Below are positions 1 through 8,175 of a stretch of DNA of 64,000 nt, one piece after another. The notes under the pieces were generated by a model. It did no database searches, was not told the origin of the DNA, and saw only the letters and a list, made by a program, of their open reading frames with translations. The translations under genes and the position numbers were made by a program. Numbering within the stretch: the stretch's first letter is position 1; every line of letters starts with the position of its first letter. Origin of the DNA: Rivularia sp. T60_A2020_040 (GTDB taxonomy: Bacteria > Cyanobacteriota > Cyanobacteriia > Cyanobacteriales > Nostocaceae); NCBI GenBank assembly GCA_015272215.1, contig JACYMD010000122.1, forward strand, positions 62,001 to 126,000, given 5' to 3'.

Positions 1-242
1 ACCTTCAGATGATTTCGGAAAGGTGAATATTCATCTCTTCTAATGATATCTTTTAAATGGGAAGTCGTTCTATTCGCTTTAACTTTAGATGTGCCAAGCC
101 CTCTATATTTAGCATGACATCTTAAACAACAAAAATGAGGTCTTCCTAATTTCTGGCTTCGATTAAATTCGCTGCGACTTTTATTAAATTCTTTAGCACA
201 ATCAGGATTTTGACAAACAACAATTACTTGCAATTGACTCAT
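1..242 (-). CDS. Zinc-ribbon protein, N-terminal part (possible HNH endonuclease), cut by window edge
   Basis: Reverse-strand reading frame opening with ATG at 242-240 and still open at base 1, giving about 80 residues. The visible part has paired cysteines (C10, C15, then C38, C39, C42), a typical small zinc ribbon, followed by a basic stretch and a 'RRDEYSPFRNHLK' segment. The combination resembles the N-terminus of HNH-type endonucleases of phage or mobile origin, but the catalytic HNH part would lie outside the window, so that is inference from memory of the family. The start codon lies directly after the ssrA terminator hairpin, with no clear ribosome-binding site. The position directly downstream of tmRNA, a common integration hotspot, fits a mobile origin. 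Confidence 0.55.
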   Translation of the reverse strand, partial: MSQLQVIVVCQNPDCAKEFNKSRSEFNRSQKLGRPHFCCLRCHAKYRGLGTSKVKANRTTSHLKDIIRRDEYSPFRNHLK

Positions 243-248
243 AAAAAC

Positions 249-283
249 AAATCCACCTTTACATTTAAGTATAAGGTGGATTT
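249..283 (-). terminator. Rho-independent terminator of ssrA
   Basis: A perfect 11-bp inverted repeat (249-259 with 273-283, arms AAATCCACCTT/AAGGTGGATTT). Read on the minus strand it is followed by TTTGTTTTTATG, a T-tract that runs straight into the start codon of the next gene. It lies 17 bases after the tmRNA 3' end. Confidence 0.8.
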
Positions 284-299
284 AATATTTATGTACTAG

Positions 300-677
300 T
301 GGATCTGGGCAGAATTGAACTGCCGTCCGAAATGGGTATTTACCCCCGCATCGTTCACAGGTTTAGCCTCGTTTACCCTTAAGGCAGGGACCGTTCATTA
401 TCCCGAACGGTGGGATGCTTTGGTAAAGTCTTTTCTAACAAGTCCACCAAAGGGAACTTATTAGAGCATCCGTTGGGGGTTGCTCTCTAATCCTTAACGG
501 AGTCAAACTAGAGAGAAGCGCACGAAAAAAGTTTAAGCAGCTACTGCTTGACGCTTGAATGCTACAATGTTGTTTGCATTTATTATTTGTTTTGAGCCTT
601 GATTTACGAGATTCGACTCTCTCTCGACCTGAATCAACGAGAAGCTTTCGCCACCCCGTCGAAACCATTACAGACCC
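300..677 (-). ncRNA. ssrA: tmRNA (one-piece), SsrA
   Basis: Transfer-messenger RNA that rescues ribosomes stalled on broken mRNAs. On the minus strand it begins with GGGTCTG (677-671), which pairs with CAGATCC at the 3' end (307-301) to form the tRNA-like acceptor stem. The T-arm GGCAGTTCAATTCTGCC is present, and 'GGTTTCGACGGGGTGGC' near the 5' end is the conserved tmRNA signature. The discriminator is A300; the rest of the CCA tail is not fully encoded (CTA follows). The tag reading frame encodes ANNIVAFKRQAVAA and then TAA, a cyanobacterial-type tag ending in the hydrophobic AVAA recognised by Clp/Tsp proteases. Length is about 378 nt. The 5' and 3' halves are collinear, so this is the one-piece form. 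Confidence 0.95.
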
Positions 678-1073
678 ATGTGCTTCATATTTTATTATAG
701 TGCGGATTTTGCAAATGTGCCACTAAACTGAAATTATGACCTTGTGAAAGGTTTATTTCTGACAAAAAAGGCAGGGGCAGAGGGCAGAAGGTAATTACAT
801 TCGGGCTGATAGACACAAAAATTCAAGTGTTATAACTACCTGTAAATTATACGTACCTGTTTATCGGTAACAAAAAAAAGTTACTTAGTTGAATTTACTC
901 AATTGACGTTTGGGGAAAAATCGCTTAATTATATAGGGCAACACAAATAGAAAACTAGAAGTCTATCAAAATATCAGCTTCAAAGCTCCGACCGCGAAAT
1001 TATGTCATAAAATACACGTTACCTAATAGAAGTGTATTGGGGTTAGTTACTTTTTTTCATTTTATTAGTAAGT
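678..1073. other. Intergenic region between ssrA and the GHL10-like gene
   Basis: 396 bases, AT-rich, without a convincing reading frame. It must hold the divergent promoters of ssrA (minus) and of the gene starting at 1074 (plus). No clear repeat is seen. Confidence 0.5.
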
Positions 1074-2573
1074 ATGTCTAAACGTGCCTTGAATGTTGCA
1101 AAGCCAAAGTTAATTTTACAACATTTGTTAGCAGTAATTTTCAGTACCAGTTTGCTTGTTCCTAATCTAAAAAGTCAACCAGCAAGCGCACAAGTAACCA
1201 GATATTGCCATATATCATCCAGCGCAGCCGAAGAAAAAGAGCAATTGCGGTTGTCAGCCCAAAAAGGCGATCGCGAAGCAGAAAGACGTTATCAGCAGTT
1301 GGTGAGAGAACATTCGCGAGCAGTACAGGACTGTCGTAGACGCACGTGGCCCCAAGTTCAAGCAATTTGGTTGCGCTTGTATCCCTGCGACGTTCAAGGG
1401 GGTTCGCTGCAAAAAATCATGGATAAGGTTGTCAACCAGGGCTACAACCAAGTTTATATAGAAACTTTTTTTGATGGGCAAGTACTCTTACCAGCAAGTA
1501 CTAATAATACAGCATGGCCTTCAGTGATTCGGACTCCAGGTCAAGAAAACACCGATTTATTGGCGCAAGCCATCCAAAAAGGACGCGAACGGGGATTAAA
1601 AGTATACGCTTGGATGTTCACTACTAATTTCGGCTATACCTACGCTAAACGTCAAGATCGAGAAGAGGCGATCGCCCGCAATGGCAAAGGTCAAACTAGC
1701 TTATATGTAGTAGATAACGGTTCTCAAGTCTTTGTTGATCCGTATAATTTACAGGCAAAACGCGACTATTATCAAATGATGACGGAGGTAATGCGCCGTC
1801 GTCCGGATGGAGTACTATTTGACTACGTGCGTTATCCGCGTCAAGCTGGTAAAGATTCCATCGCTACCAGAGTTACAGATTTATGGTTGTATAGTAAATC
1901 TACTCAACAAGCCTTATTCCAACGAGCGCTAAATAATAAAGGATTGCAGATGATTCGGGTGTTCTTGAGCAAAGGTTACGTCACATCAACAGATATAGCT
2001 CAAATAGACGCACAGTATCCCGAAGAAGCAGAACCCTTATGGCAAGGACGTAATCCAACCATACAGCAAAAGGCGATCGTTCCACCCGAAGAAAGACAAC
2101 CTCTACTACAATCAGAATTGTGGCAACTTTCCGTTGCTCATACCATGCAGGGTATTGTAGATTTTTTAGCATTAGCAGCTTACCCAGTTCAGCAACAAGG
2201 AGTTCCCGCAGGAGTAGTATTTTTTCCTGGTGGAAACCAAACAGTAGGAAAAGGTTACGATTCCCGCTTACAACCTTGGGATAGATTTCCTAGTTCCTTA
2301 GAATGGCATCCGATGGTTTACGGTAAATGTGATAGTACCAACTGCATTATTTCCGAACTCAAGCAAGTATTAAATACAGCAAAACCAGGAACGCAGATAA
2401 TTCCAGCCTTAGCTGGTGCTTGGGGTAAATCCATGAGCAATCGTCCACCTTTAGAAGAGCAAATGCAAGATTTGAGTCAATACAAATCATCTCTCAAAGG
2501 AGTCAGCCATTTTGCTTATTCTTGGCAACATCCCGAAGATGATAATAACCGAAAATTCTGTCGGGTGCGCTAA
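1074..2573 (+). CDS. Secreted family-10-like glycoside hydrolase (GHL10/DUF4015-like)
   Basis: 499 residues with an N-terminal signal peptide (basic start, hydrophobic stretch to about residue 39, 'PASAQ' cleavage-like site). The body has the TIM-barrel pattern of bacterial GHL10-type proteins: 'YNQVYIETFFDGQ', 'DLLAQAIQKGRERGLKVYAWMF', 'FVDPYNLQAKRDYYQMMTEV' and 'RPDGVLFDYVRYPR', the last being the family's hallmark strand with an acidic residue. Such proteins are thought to act on envelope or extracellular polysaccharides; the substrate here is unknown. Start chosen at ATG 1074, which gives a complete signal peptide. It converges with the DUF2141 gene; an inverted repeat (2703-2766) lies between them. 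Family assignment is solid, enzymatic activity is inferred. Confidence 0.75.
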   Translation: MSKRALNVAKPKLILQHLLAVIFSTSLLVPNLKSQPASAQVTRYCHISSSAAEEKEQLRLSAQKGDREAERRYQQLVREHSRAVQDCRRRTWPQVQAIWLRLYPCDVQGGSLQKIMDKVVNQGYNQVYIETFFDGQVLLPASTNNTAWPSVIRTPGQENTDLLAQAIQKGRERGLKVYAWMFTTNFGYTYAKRQDREEAIARNGKGQTSLYVVDNGSQVFVDPYNLQAKRDYYQMMTEVMRRRPDGVLFDYVRYPRQAGKDSIATRVTDLWLYSKSTQQALFQRALNNKGLQMIRVFLSKGYVTSTDIAQIDAQYPEEAEPLWQGRNPTIQQKAIVPPEERQPLLQSELWQLSVAHTMQGIVDFLALAAYPVQQQGVPAGVVFFPGGNQTVGKGYDSRLQPWDRFPSSLEWHPMVYGKCDSTNCIISELKQVLNTAKPGTQIIPALAGAWGKSMSNRPPLEEQMQDLSQYKSSLKGVSHFAYSWQHPEDDNNRKFCRVR

Positions 2574-2574
2574 A

Positions 2575-2766
2575 TGTAGAGACGGGGGGTATTGCTACGT
2601 CTCCTCGAATCACTGAACTAACATAACGTGAGTTCGATGTTCATTGCTTCGATTCGGCGATTATGATAAGGAAACTGTAAAACCTCAATTTTTTGTGAGG
2701 TTAGAAGTCGGGTTTTTATGATGATTTTCTGTTAGAAACCAGACTTATCTTAAAAACCCGACTTCT
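2575..2766. repeat. Two palindromic repeats between convergent genes (families G and A)
   Basis: At 2575-2606 lies a degenerate copy of the GTAGAGACG...CGTCTC palindrome seen also near 11760, 35245, 40645 and 44115. At 2703-2766 is a perfect 15-bp inverted repeat (arms AGAAGTCGGGTTTTT 2703-2717 and its complement 2752-2766, 34-base spacer). The same arms recur near 8313-8375, 25326-25533 and 58595-58780. Because it sits between two convergent genes it may also end transcription from both sides. Confidence 0.75.
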
Positions 2767-2798
2767 GTGATTAGATAAACACAACACAAAAACGTGTA

Positions 2799-3272
2799 TT
2801 AACTACCAAAAAAGTAATTCAAATTAATTTCAATATTAGTACTTGAACCAACTACGAAAACTGCTGAATCCCCAAACTTCGGAGGGCCTGTAACAATTCG
2901 AGGATTTCGGGAAAATCCGAAACCTTCTTTAGGTATACCCAAAGAGTTTGTATTCAGTTTGCCATCACCATTGCTATCGTGAAACATCGCTATAGCATAG
3001 GTACCAGGTTTCAAAGAAGGAATATTCAATTCAACAGAACTATCTTCAAGTTTGACGCATTTTGCTTTTAAAGCATTTTTATCATTGTTAGGAAAACCCC
3101 GACTGCTAGAAAAAATACTAAAACAAACTTGTCCTTTTTGATTTTTTAGTCCCTTAACTTTGACACCAAGATTACTATTGGCAATACCCTCAGCACTAGG
3201 TATAAATGCTAAATTACCGATAACAGTTAAAAGTAAGATACCGACGTGTAACTTATTCTTCAGTAAATTCAT
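2799..3272 (-). CDS. Secreted DUF2141 domain protein
   Basis: About 157 residues from the ATG at 3272; an upstream ATG at 3311 is in frame but would put 13 residues ahead of a normal signal peptide (MNLLKNKLHVGILLLTVIGN). After the signal, the sequence matches the DUF2141 pattern: a beta-sandwich with 'GQVCFSIFSSSRGFP', 'GTYAIAMFHDSNGDGKLNTN' and 'GIPKEGFGFSRNP'. The 'DSNGDGKLN' loop looks like a calcium-binding turn. Function of the family is unknown; it is exported. Convergent with the GHL10-like gene. The family call is firm; the start is less so. Confidence 0.8.
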   Translation of the reverse strand: MNLLKNKLHVGILLLTVIGNLAFIPSAEGIANSNLGVKVKGLKNQKGQVCFSIFSSSRGFPNNDKNALKAKCVKLEDSSVELNIPSLKPGTYAIAMFHDSNGDGKLNTNSLGIPKEGFGFSRNPRIVTGPPKFGDSAVFVVGSSTNIEINLNYFFGS

Positions 3273-3353
3273 AGAGATAAAAAAACAATAAACCCTTAAA
3301 GCATAAAGCAAAAAAATTTACTCTATAAAATTATTACTACACAATGTTACGAT

Positions 3354-3530
3354 TTAATCAGTAAATTTTACAATTTTGTATAGTTTTAACTGTTCTACAT
3401 CAGAATGAAAATCCGCTTCTCCTTTAGCAACTGAACCTGTAATCATTGCTACTCTAGCATTAGAATTTGCTATGTAAGGTTGTATCTTCTGTTTTGCTAA
3501 TGCTAAAAGATATTGACTTGCTTGGTTCAT
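3354..3530 (-). pseudogene. Remnant of a minimal nucleotidyltransferase (MNT-type)
   Basis: A 58-codon frame from ATG 3530 that opens like HEPN/MNT-associated nucleotidyltransferases: an amphipathic helix, then 'VAMITGSVAKGEADFHSDV'. The GS motif and first aspartate of the nucleotidyltransferase signature are there, but the second aspartate position reads E (SDVE rather than SDxD) and the frame stops nine residues later, whereas intact family members run to about 100-140 residues. No HEPN partner is visible. I read it as a 5' fragment of a decayed toxin-antitoxin gene. Confidence 0.6.
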
Positions 3531-3666
3531 GGCTATTTTTAAAATTAGAGATATAGGGGATGCAAAACGTGGTGAAGCAGCGCGGACTTCAGCGTTGCAG
3601 TTTGTGAGTTGGTACGGCTTATGGTTTAAGTTGTTATGTATATATAAATAAAGAAGGTTACTTAAT

Positions 3667-3918
3667 ATGATTAAAAAAGAATTACTAATTCAAGAAATAG
3701 AATCTTTACCTTCAAAATTATTAGCTGAAGCATTAGATTTTATTCGTTTCATCAAAATTAGTCATGCCAAACGTCAATTAAAAGATGATACTGGTTCAAA
3801 TTTTAATCCTCAACAGCAAACAGAAAAAAAGCTTTATCCACTACATAATACACAGCCATATAATTACGATAACCCAACAGAACCCGTTGCCTTAGAAGAT
3901 TGGGAATTTTTGCAATGA
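3667..3918 (+). CDS. DUF2281 / VapB-like antitoxin
   Basis: 83 residues. The N-terminal 40 residues ('KELLIQEIESLPSKLLAEALDFIRFIK') match the DUF2281 antitoxin pattern: a helix-rich dimerisation region seen in cyanobacterial antitoxins paired with PIN-domain toxins. The C-terminal 40 residues are polar and end in 'EDWEFLQ', typical of the toxin-binding tail. The stop codon overlaps the start codon of a PIN-like frame by ATGA (3915-3918), the usual arrangement of a translationally coupled antitoxin-toxin pair. The partner is broken (see next entry), so this is likely an orphan antitoxin. Confidence 0.7.
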   Translation: MIKKELLIQEIESLPSKLLAEALDFIRFIKISHAKRQLKDDTGSNFNPQQQTEKKLYPLHNTQPYNYDNPTEPVALEDWEFLQ

Positions 3919-3986
3919 TTGTAATTGATTCAAATCACTTGGTGCTTGACGCTACAAATCTTATAACTACCTACAAAAATTATTAA
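3915..3986 (+). pseudogene. Truncated VapC/PIN toxin start, interrupted by a palindromic repeat
   Basis: The frame begins MIVIDSNHL, matching the first strand of PIN-domain toxins (MIVIDTNxL, where the aspartate is catalytic). From about base 3941 the sequence is a copy of the GGTGxxTGACGCT...AGCGTCACxCACC repeat, and the frame stops at 3986 after 23 codons. The rest of a PIN domain (about 120 residues) is not found downstream, so the toxin is gone, not just interrupted. Confidence 0.6.
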
Positions 3987-3998
3987 AGCGTCACACAC
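3941..3998. repeat. Palindromic repeat, family F, within the toxin remnant
   Basis: Arms GGTGCTTGACGCT (3941-3953) and AGCGTCACACAC (3987-3998). Related copies are at 48079-48136 and 55171-55230. Short length and terminal inverted repeats resemble a non-autonomous miniature element. Confidence 0.65.
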
Positions 3999-4208
3999 TA
4001 GGGTGTGTATTTGATAAAATTTCGATATTTTTCGTTCATGCAACTTTTATGTTGGTAACAACCACAAAAATTCCGACCGAATTTAAAATTTTCAAGCATA
4101 ATCATCAGCCAGGTAAGAGGTTTATATTTCCTATTGAGACATCTGGAAATGATAGTTTACCCGGTTTATTTATTACAGTTTTGTAATTTTATTCAATCAA
4201 GTAAAAAC

Positions 4209-4351
4209 GGAGCATCCCAAATGTGTAAATTTATTTTTTTGTAGTGCGTTCACGTAGTATGTCCGTAAGGACAGCATCTTGCTCGCTAGCGACTACTAGG
4301 GAGCGAGACGCTCCCACTAAAAATTTTATTTTTGCAAAATTGGGATGCTCC
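4209..4351. mobile_element. MITE-like element with terminal inverted repeats and flanking direct repeats
   Basis: Terminal inverted repeats GGAGCATCCCAA (4209-4220) and TTGGGATGCTCC (4340-4351) enclose 143 bases. The octamer AGTAAAAA occurs just outside both ends (4200-4207 and 4353-4360), which looks like a target-site duplication. The interior contains 'GGGAGCGAGACGCTCCCACTA', shared with repeats near 11045, 22230 and 29460. No coding capacity, so it would be moved by a transposase elsewhere in the genome. A 45-codon frame at 4049-4186, just upstream, is not recognised. Confidence 0.65.
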
Positions 4352-4567
4352 TAGTAAAAAGGTTGAGGTTATCTCTTTAAGCGCTTCAGATAAATATGAT
4401 TTTATGAGTATTGCGATCGCGCTTGGGTATTTGAAATTTTATAGCTGCTGATTTTTGATTTGAGAAGAGGAAAAAATTGATTTTGGGGTGTCCTAGTTAG
4501 CGGTAGTGATTTTATAGTCTGAAATCAATATTTTAGGGATTAGCGTTAACCTTAGTTTTTATTTTTT

Positions 4568-4744
4568 ATGCTGCCAGACGGTCCTTTAGATCAATTGGAA
4601 GACTTATTAGAACGTACTAAACAAGAATTGGATATCTTAAATACGAACCCTTTCGCAGATCAAGACTTAGCTAAGATCTTAGATGAGATACGCTACCACA
4701 TAGGAAATGCTATGAAAGTGATACAAAATATTAGAAATTCCTAA
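4568..4744 (+). CDS. Small hypothetical protein, 58 residues
   Basis: ATG 4568 to TAA 4742-4744. The product is acidic and helical: 'LDQLEDLLERTKQELDILN' reads as a short coiled coil, followed by 'DLAKILDEIRYHIGNAMKV'. Codon choice looks like the neighbouring genes and not like random AT-rich sequence, which is my reason for keeping it. No family is recognised. It stands alone between the MITE at 4209 and the reverse-strand gene ending at 4918. Existence is likely but unproven. Confidence 0.45.
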   Translation: MLPDGPLDQLEDLLERTKQELDILNTNPFADQDLAKILDEIRYHIGNAMKVIQNIRNS

Positions 4745-4917
4745 CTAATATATTCATATAACTATTTACTTTAGATTGTAAACTAAGTTGAAGTTGAAAT
4801 TATTTATAATAGTAATGAAAATTAAAAACTAATATTAATTCTTATTCTATTAATACTTCAACTTAATAAAATGTAATTGAAATACTAAGTTATCGTAACT
4901 ACTATTTGAAACATAAT

Positions 4918-5628
4918 CTATTTAGAAGACTTCTCTAATAAATCTTCAATAAATGTGGTTAAAAGCTCTTTAGCAGGTTGTGACAATTTCTTGTTTTTTT
5001 GCATAATTGTACGTAAGAGCTTATTTTTGGGTTTAAATGAATCGTTTTTATTAATAATTATTTTCATACATTCAAATGCTAGCTTATAAGAATAATTGCT
5101 ATTAAGCATAACTAACTTATCGTTTGGAAGATTGATACGTGTTGTCTTTTTCTTTAAGCATTTTAATAACCAATCAATATACTCGTGGATGCTTTGCTTG
5201 AATTTCCGTTGTTTTTCTTTTGAATCAAGTTCTCTACCTGGATTTGCCAACGATGGCTCTCGTTCCAATACATCTTTAATTACTTTTTTCTCTAATTCAT
5301 CTCTTTCTAAATTCAGCCAGTTACTAGCTTCTTCCCATATTGGAATTTGTTCAAAAATATTTCGTAATGCTTCGCTTTTTTGATTCAGTTTATTTATATA
5401 ATCTTCAATCTTTTGCTTATGTATTGAATCATTTATATTCTCTGCAAAAATTTTGAGAACCTTTTGATTATCATCAAAAAAACTAGTCATAGACTGGTAT
5501 AACTCTTTTTGCTGATTACTTGTGTAATTATTCCCTTTTTTAGCTTTTAAACTTGTATATATTGAAACTGTAGTACCAAATAAACTCGCAGATGCTGTGA
5601 TTAAAGCAGCTATTACTGGTGCTTCCAT
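4918..5628 (-). CDS. Hypothetical membrane-anchored helical protein
   Basis: 236 residues from ATG 5628, preferred over ATG 5649 because AGGTGA stands about ten bases upstream of it. Residues 5-24 (VIAALITASASLFGTTVSIY) form one transmembrane segment; the rest is lysine- and glutamate-rich, mostly alpha-helical, with probable coiled coil around residues 40-90 ('NQKVLKIFAENINDSIHKQK') and a basic C-terminal half. No catalytic motif is recognised. The architecture (single N-terminal anchor, long charged cytoplasmic helical part) is common in accessory genes of unknown function. The low GC content and isolated position between repeats suggest acquisition by transfer. Confidence 0.6.
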   Translation of the reverse strand: MEAPVIAALITASASLFGTTVSIYTSLKAKKGNNYTSNQQKELYQSMTSFFDDNQKVLKIFAENINDSIHKQKIEDYINKLNQKSEALRNIFEQIPIWEEASNWLNLERDELEKKVIKDVLEREPSLANPGRELDSKEKQRKFKQSIHEYIDWLLKCLKKKTTRINLPNDKLVMLNSNYSYKLAFECMKIIINKNDSFKPKNKLLRTIMQKNKKLSQPAKELLTTFIEDLLEKSSK

Positions 5629-5786
5629 TGTAAAATCACCTAAAAACATATTGACTAAATTTTAAATACTTAGAACTTAATAAGTAGTAAATAGGTACTA
5701 GTAATAAGTCTTTATAAATCTATAATGCTTAAGAAGGGAGAAAAGCTTTTCTTCCCCATAGACATAAACCCAATCGGAGACTTCTA

Positions 5787-6170
5787 TTATTTGATTTGTA
5801 CTAGTGTCTCCAAAACTTCCGACTCCTCCTCCTTAATCCGCTTCATCATAGAAGCCGCCGTATTCTTATTAACCCCAATCTCAGATGCAAGCTGACGCAC
5901 GCTAATACCTCCCGAAGAATTCATCACAAGACGAATCGCTAAAAACCATTTATCTAAACTCACATGAGTTTTGTGGAACAGTGTACCAACTGTTACACTA
6001 AAAGATGTGTAGCATGAATTACAATGATATCTTTTCTCTCTTTTGTATGCTGTTGCGTTGATTGACTCGCAGTAAGGACACTTTGGCTTACCATCCCAGC
6101 GGATTTGCTCAAGTACTGCTAAATATTTATCGTTATTTAATGTCATCATTATGCTCAGAACTCTGGGCAT
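5787..6170 (-). CDS. IS1595-type transposase N-terminal domain, no catalytic domain
   Basis: 127 residues. A zinc ribbon (C31, C34, C50, C53) is followed by 'FSVTVGTLFHKTHVSLDKWFLAIRLV' and a helix-turn-helix 'GISVRQLASEIGVNKNTAASMMKRI', the standard N-terminal layout of IS1595/ISXO2-like transposases. Full transposases continue with a DDE nuclease domain of about 150-200 residues; here the frame ends directly after the helix-turn-helix, and no DDE remnant is seen in the 137 bases to the next gene. It is either a 5' fragment of a dead insertion sequence or a stand-alone DNA-binding protein. No terminal inverted repeats were identified. Confidence 0.7.
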   Translation of the reverse strand: MPRVLSIMMTLNNDKYLAVLEQIRWDGKPKCPYCESINATAYKREKRYHCNSCYTSFSVTVGTLFHKTHVSLDKWFLAIRLVMNSSGGISVRQLASEIGVNKNTAASMMKRIKEEESEVLETLVQIK

Positions 6171-6603
6171 AACAATGTCAAAAAAGATTTATAATAAATG
6201 TATTTATACGGACGTATAGTAAAAAAACGCTGAGGTTGTTTACCTGAGTGCTTTATTATAGATATGAATGTAAATGTGATATAGTCACACACTAGTACAT
6301 AAAGGCAGAAGGCTGAAGCTAAAAGCCTTACATAAGAAGCTTTTTAACAGTATTTAATGGTTGTTTTATTTACGCCGTGCTGTACTAGTGGTCTGTCCCA
6401 TTAGTTTTGATAGATTGGATATTAGTCCTATTCATAGGACTTTCGCTATTAGACGGGGGTTTATAACCCCCGACGGGTTGCGGTTAAAACTAGTCATATT
6501 TAATGGGACAAAGCACTAATCACACACCCTACAAAAACCACAAAAAAAGGACAGGTTTCAAAACCCATCCCTTTAATCAAACAAAAATTACCATTACATT
6601 AAA
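6171..6603. repeat. Intergenic region with palindromic element, family E (6385-6519)
   Basis: The element has terminal arms CTAGTGGTCTGTCCCATTA (6385-6403) and TAATGGGACAAAGCACTAA (6501-6519), with an inner 'AACCCCCGACGGGTT' hairpin. A related element lies at 11002-11167. The remaining sequence up to the ndhD terminator shows no gene. Confidence 0.65.
6542..6575 (-). terminator. Probable terminator of ndhD
   Basis: Read on the minus strand, AAAGGGATGGGTTT and AAACCTGTCCTTT form an imperfect hairpin followed by a run of seven T, about 30 bases after the ndhD stop codon. Confidence 0.6.
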
Positions 6604-8175
6604 CTAACTACCAATCTCCGGCGCACTCATCGAAACAGCAGGCACTTTCTGCTGAGCCAAACTCGGTACAGAGCCACGTAATCTAGCTGTTAACTGCAAC
6701 GTTGTCGCATCGTAAACTTGAGTCAAAATCTTTGGATACAAACCAATTCCAATAATTGGAATCAACAAACAAGCAACAATAAATATCTCACGGGGTTCAG
6801 CATCGATTAATTTTTGACTAGAAATCAACTCTTGGTTTTCTTCCCCGTAGAAAATCTCCCGCAACATTGACAACAGATAAATCGGAGTCAAAATTACACC
6901 AACTGCCATTAAAAACACCACAAAAATCTTAAAAGTGTTGCTATAAGCATCGCTGGTGGCAAAACCGACGAATATCATCAACTCCGCCACAAAACCACTC
7001 ATTCCTGGCAAAGCTAAGGAAGCCATCGAACAAGTGGTAAACATGGCAAAGATTTTACCCATTTTTTGACCAACACCGCCCATTTCATCGAGCATCAAAG
7101 TATGGGTTCGATCATAAGTCGCACCAACCAAAAAGAACAAACTCGCTCCAATTAATCCGTGAGAAACCATTTGCAGTACCGCTCCACTCAAACCTAAGTC
7201 AGTGAAGCTAGCAATCCCAATCAGTACAAACCCCATGTGAGAAATTGAAGAATAAGCGATTTTCCGCTTCAAATTACGTTGCGCGAAAGATGTCAAGGCG
7301 GCGTAAATAATATTTACAACCCCCAAAATGATTAACGCTGGCGCAAAATAAGCGTGAGCATTGGGCAGCATTTGGGCATTCATCCGCACCAACGCATAAC
7401 CGCCCATTTTTAACAAAATCCCGGCTAGCAACATATGCACAGGGGCTGTAGCTTCTCCGTGAGCATCCGGTAGCCAGGTATGCAGGGGAATAATCGGTAA
7501 TTTGACAGCATAAGCTATCAAGAAAGCTGCATACAGCGCCAGTTCTAAATTGATGGGGAAATTCTTAGCGCCCAACGTTAGCATATCAAAAGTAACGTTA
7601 TCGCCGTAAAATGCCATTGTGAGGGATGCGAGCAGAATAAATAACGAACCACCAGCAGTGTACAAAATAAATTTGGTGGCTGCATATTGTCGTTTCTTAC
7701 CTCCCCAAATTGCCAGGAGCAGGTAAACCGGAATCAATTCCAGTTCCCACACGAGGAAAAATAACAGCATATCTTGAACTGCAAAAACGGCAATTTGTCC
7801 ACCGTACATTGCCAGTATCAAAAAGTAGAATAGCTTGGGTTTAAAAGTTACAGGCCAAGCGGCTAGAATCGCCAGCGTGGTAATAAATCCAGTCAAAATA
7901 ATTAGGGGCATTGATAAACCATCTGCCCCTACCGACCAATTTAAATCTAATTGTGGAACCCAAGCATAACTCTCGACCAATTGCAAATTGGGATTTGAGA
8001 AATCGTACTGAGTGTAAAAAGCGGTAACAATCAAGGCAAAATCGATCAACCCGATTATCAGGGCAAACCAACGTACTGTTTTACCGTCCTTATCGGGGAT
8101 AATAGGAACTAACAGCGATGCTGCTACGGGCAACAAAATAATCGTTGTTAGCCAAGGGAAATTAGCTGTATTCAT
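6604..8175 (-). CDS. ndhD: NAD(P)H-quinone oxidoreductase subunit 4 (NdhD)
   Basis: 523 residues from ATG 8175; an upstream start at 8214 would add 13 residues not usual in the family ([16 protein letters not shown] is the expected N-terminus). A polytopic membrane subunit of the NDH-1 complex in the thylakoid, one of the antiporter-like proton channels for respiration and cyclic electron flow. About 14 membrane segments; recognisable family segments are '[16 protein letters not shown]', '[19 protein letters not shown]', '[19 protein letters not shown]' and '[17 protein letters not shown]', which carry the conserved Glu and Lys of the proton path. ndhF lies upstream on the same strand. This pairing suggests the NdhD1/NdhF1 set of the respiratory-type complex; paralogue assignment is inference. 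Confidence 0.95.
   Translation of the reverse strand: MNTANFPWLTTIILLPVAASLLVPIIPDKDGKTVRWFALIIGLIDFALIVTAFYTQYDFSNPNLQLVESYAWVPQLDLNWSVGADGLSMPLIILTGFITTLAILAAWPVTFKPKLFYFLILAMYGGQIAVFAVQDMLLFFLVWELELIPVYLLLAIWGGKKRQYAATKFILYTAGGSLFILLASLTMAFYGDNVTFDMLTLGAKNFPINLELALYAAFLIAYAVKLPIIPLHTWLPDAHGEATAPVHMLLAGILLKMGGYALVRMNAQMLPNAHAYFAPALIILGVVNIIYAALTSFAQRNLKRKIAYSSISHMGFVLIGIASFTDLGLSGAVLQMVSHGLIGASLFFLVGATYDRTHTLMLDEMGGVGQKMGKIFAMFTTCSMASLALPGMSGFVAELMIFVGFATSDAYSNTFKIFVVFLMAVGVILTPIYLLSMLREIFYGEENQELISSQKLIDAEPREIFIVACLLIPIIGIGLYPKILTQVYDATTLQLTARLRGSVPSLAQQKVPAVSMSAPEIGS

Noticed and set aside
435-668. 77-codon frame on the minus strand
   Set aside because: It lies wholly within the tmRNA gene and has no protein-like composition.
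3924-3940. tRNA-like GATTCAAATC sequence
   Set aside because: No cloverleaf can be built around it; no tRNA gene was found anywhere in the window.
4049-4186. 45-codon frame after the toxin remnant
   Set aside because: Could be debris of a broken gene, but neither motif nor start context supports it.
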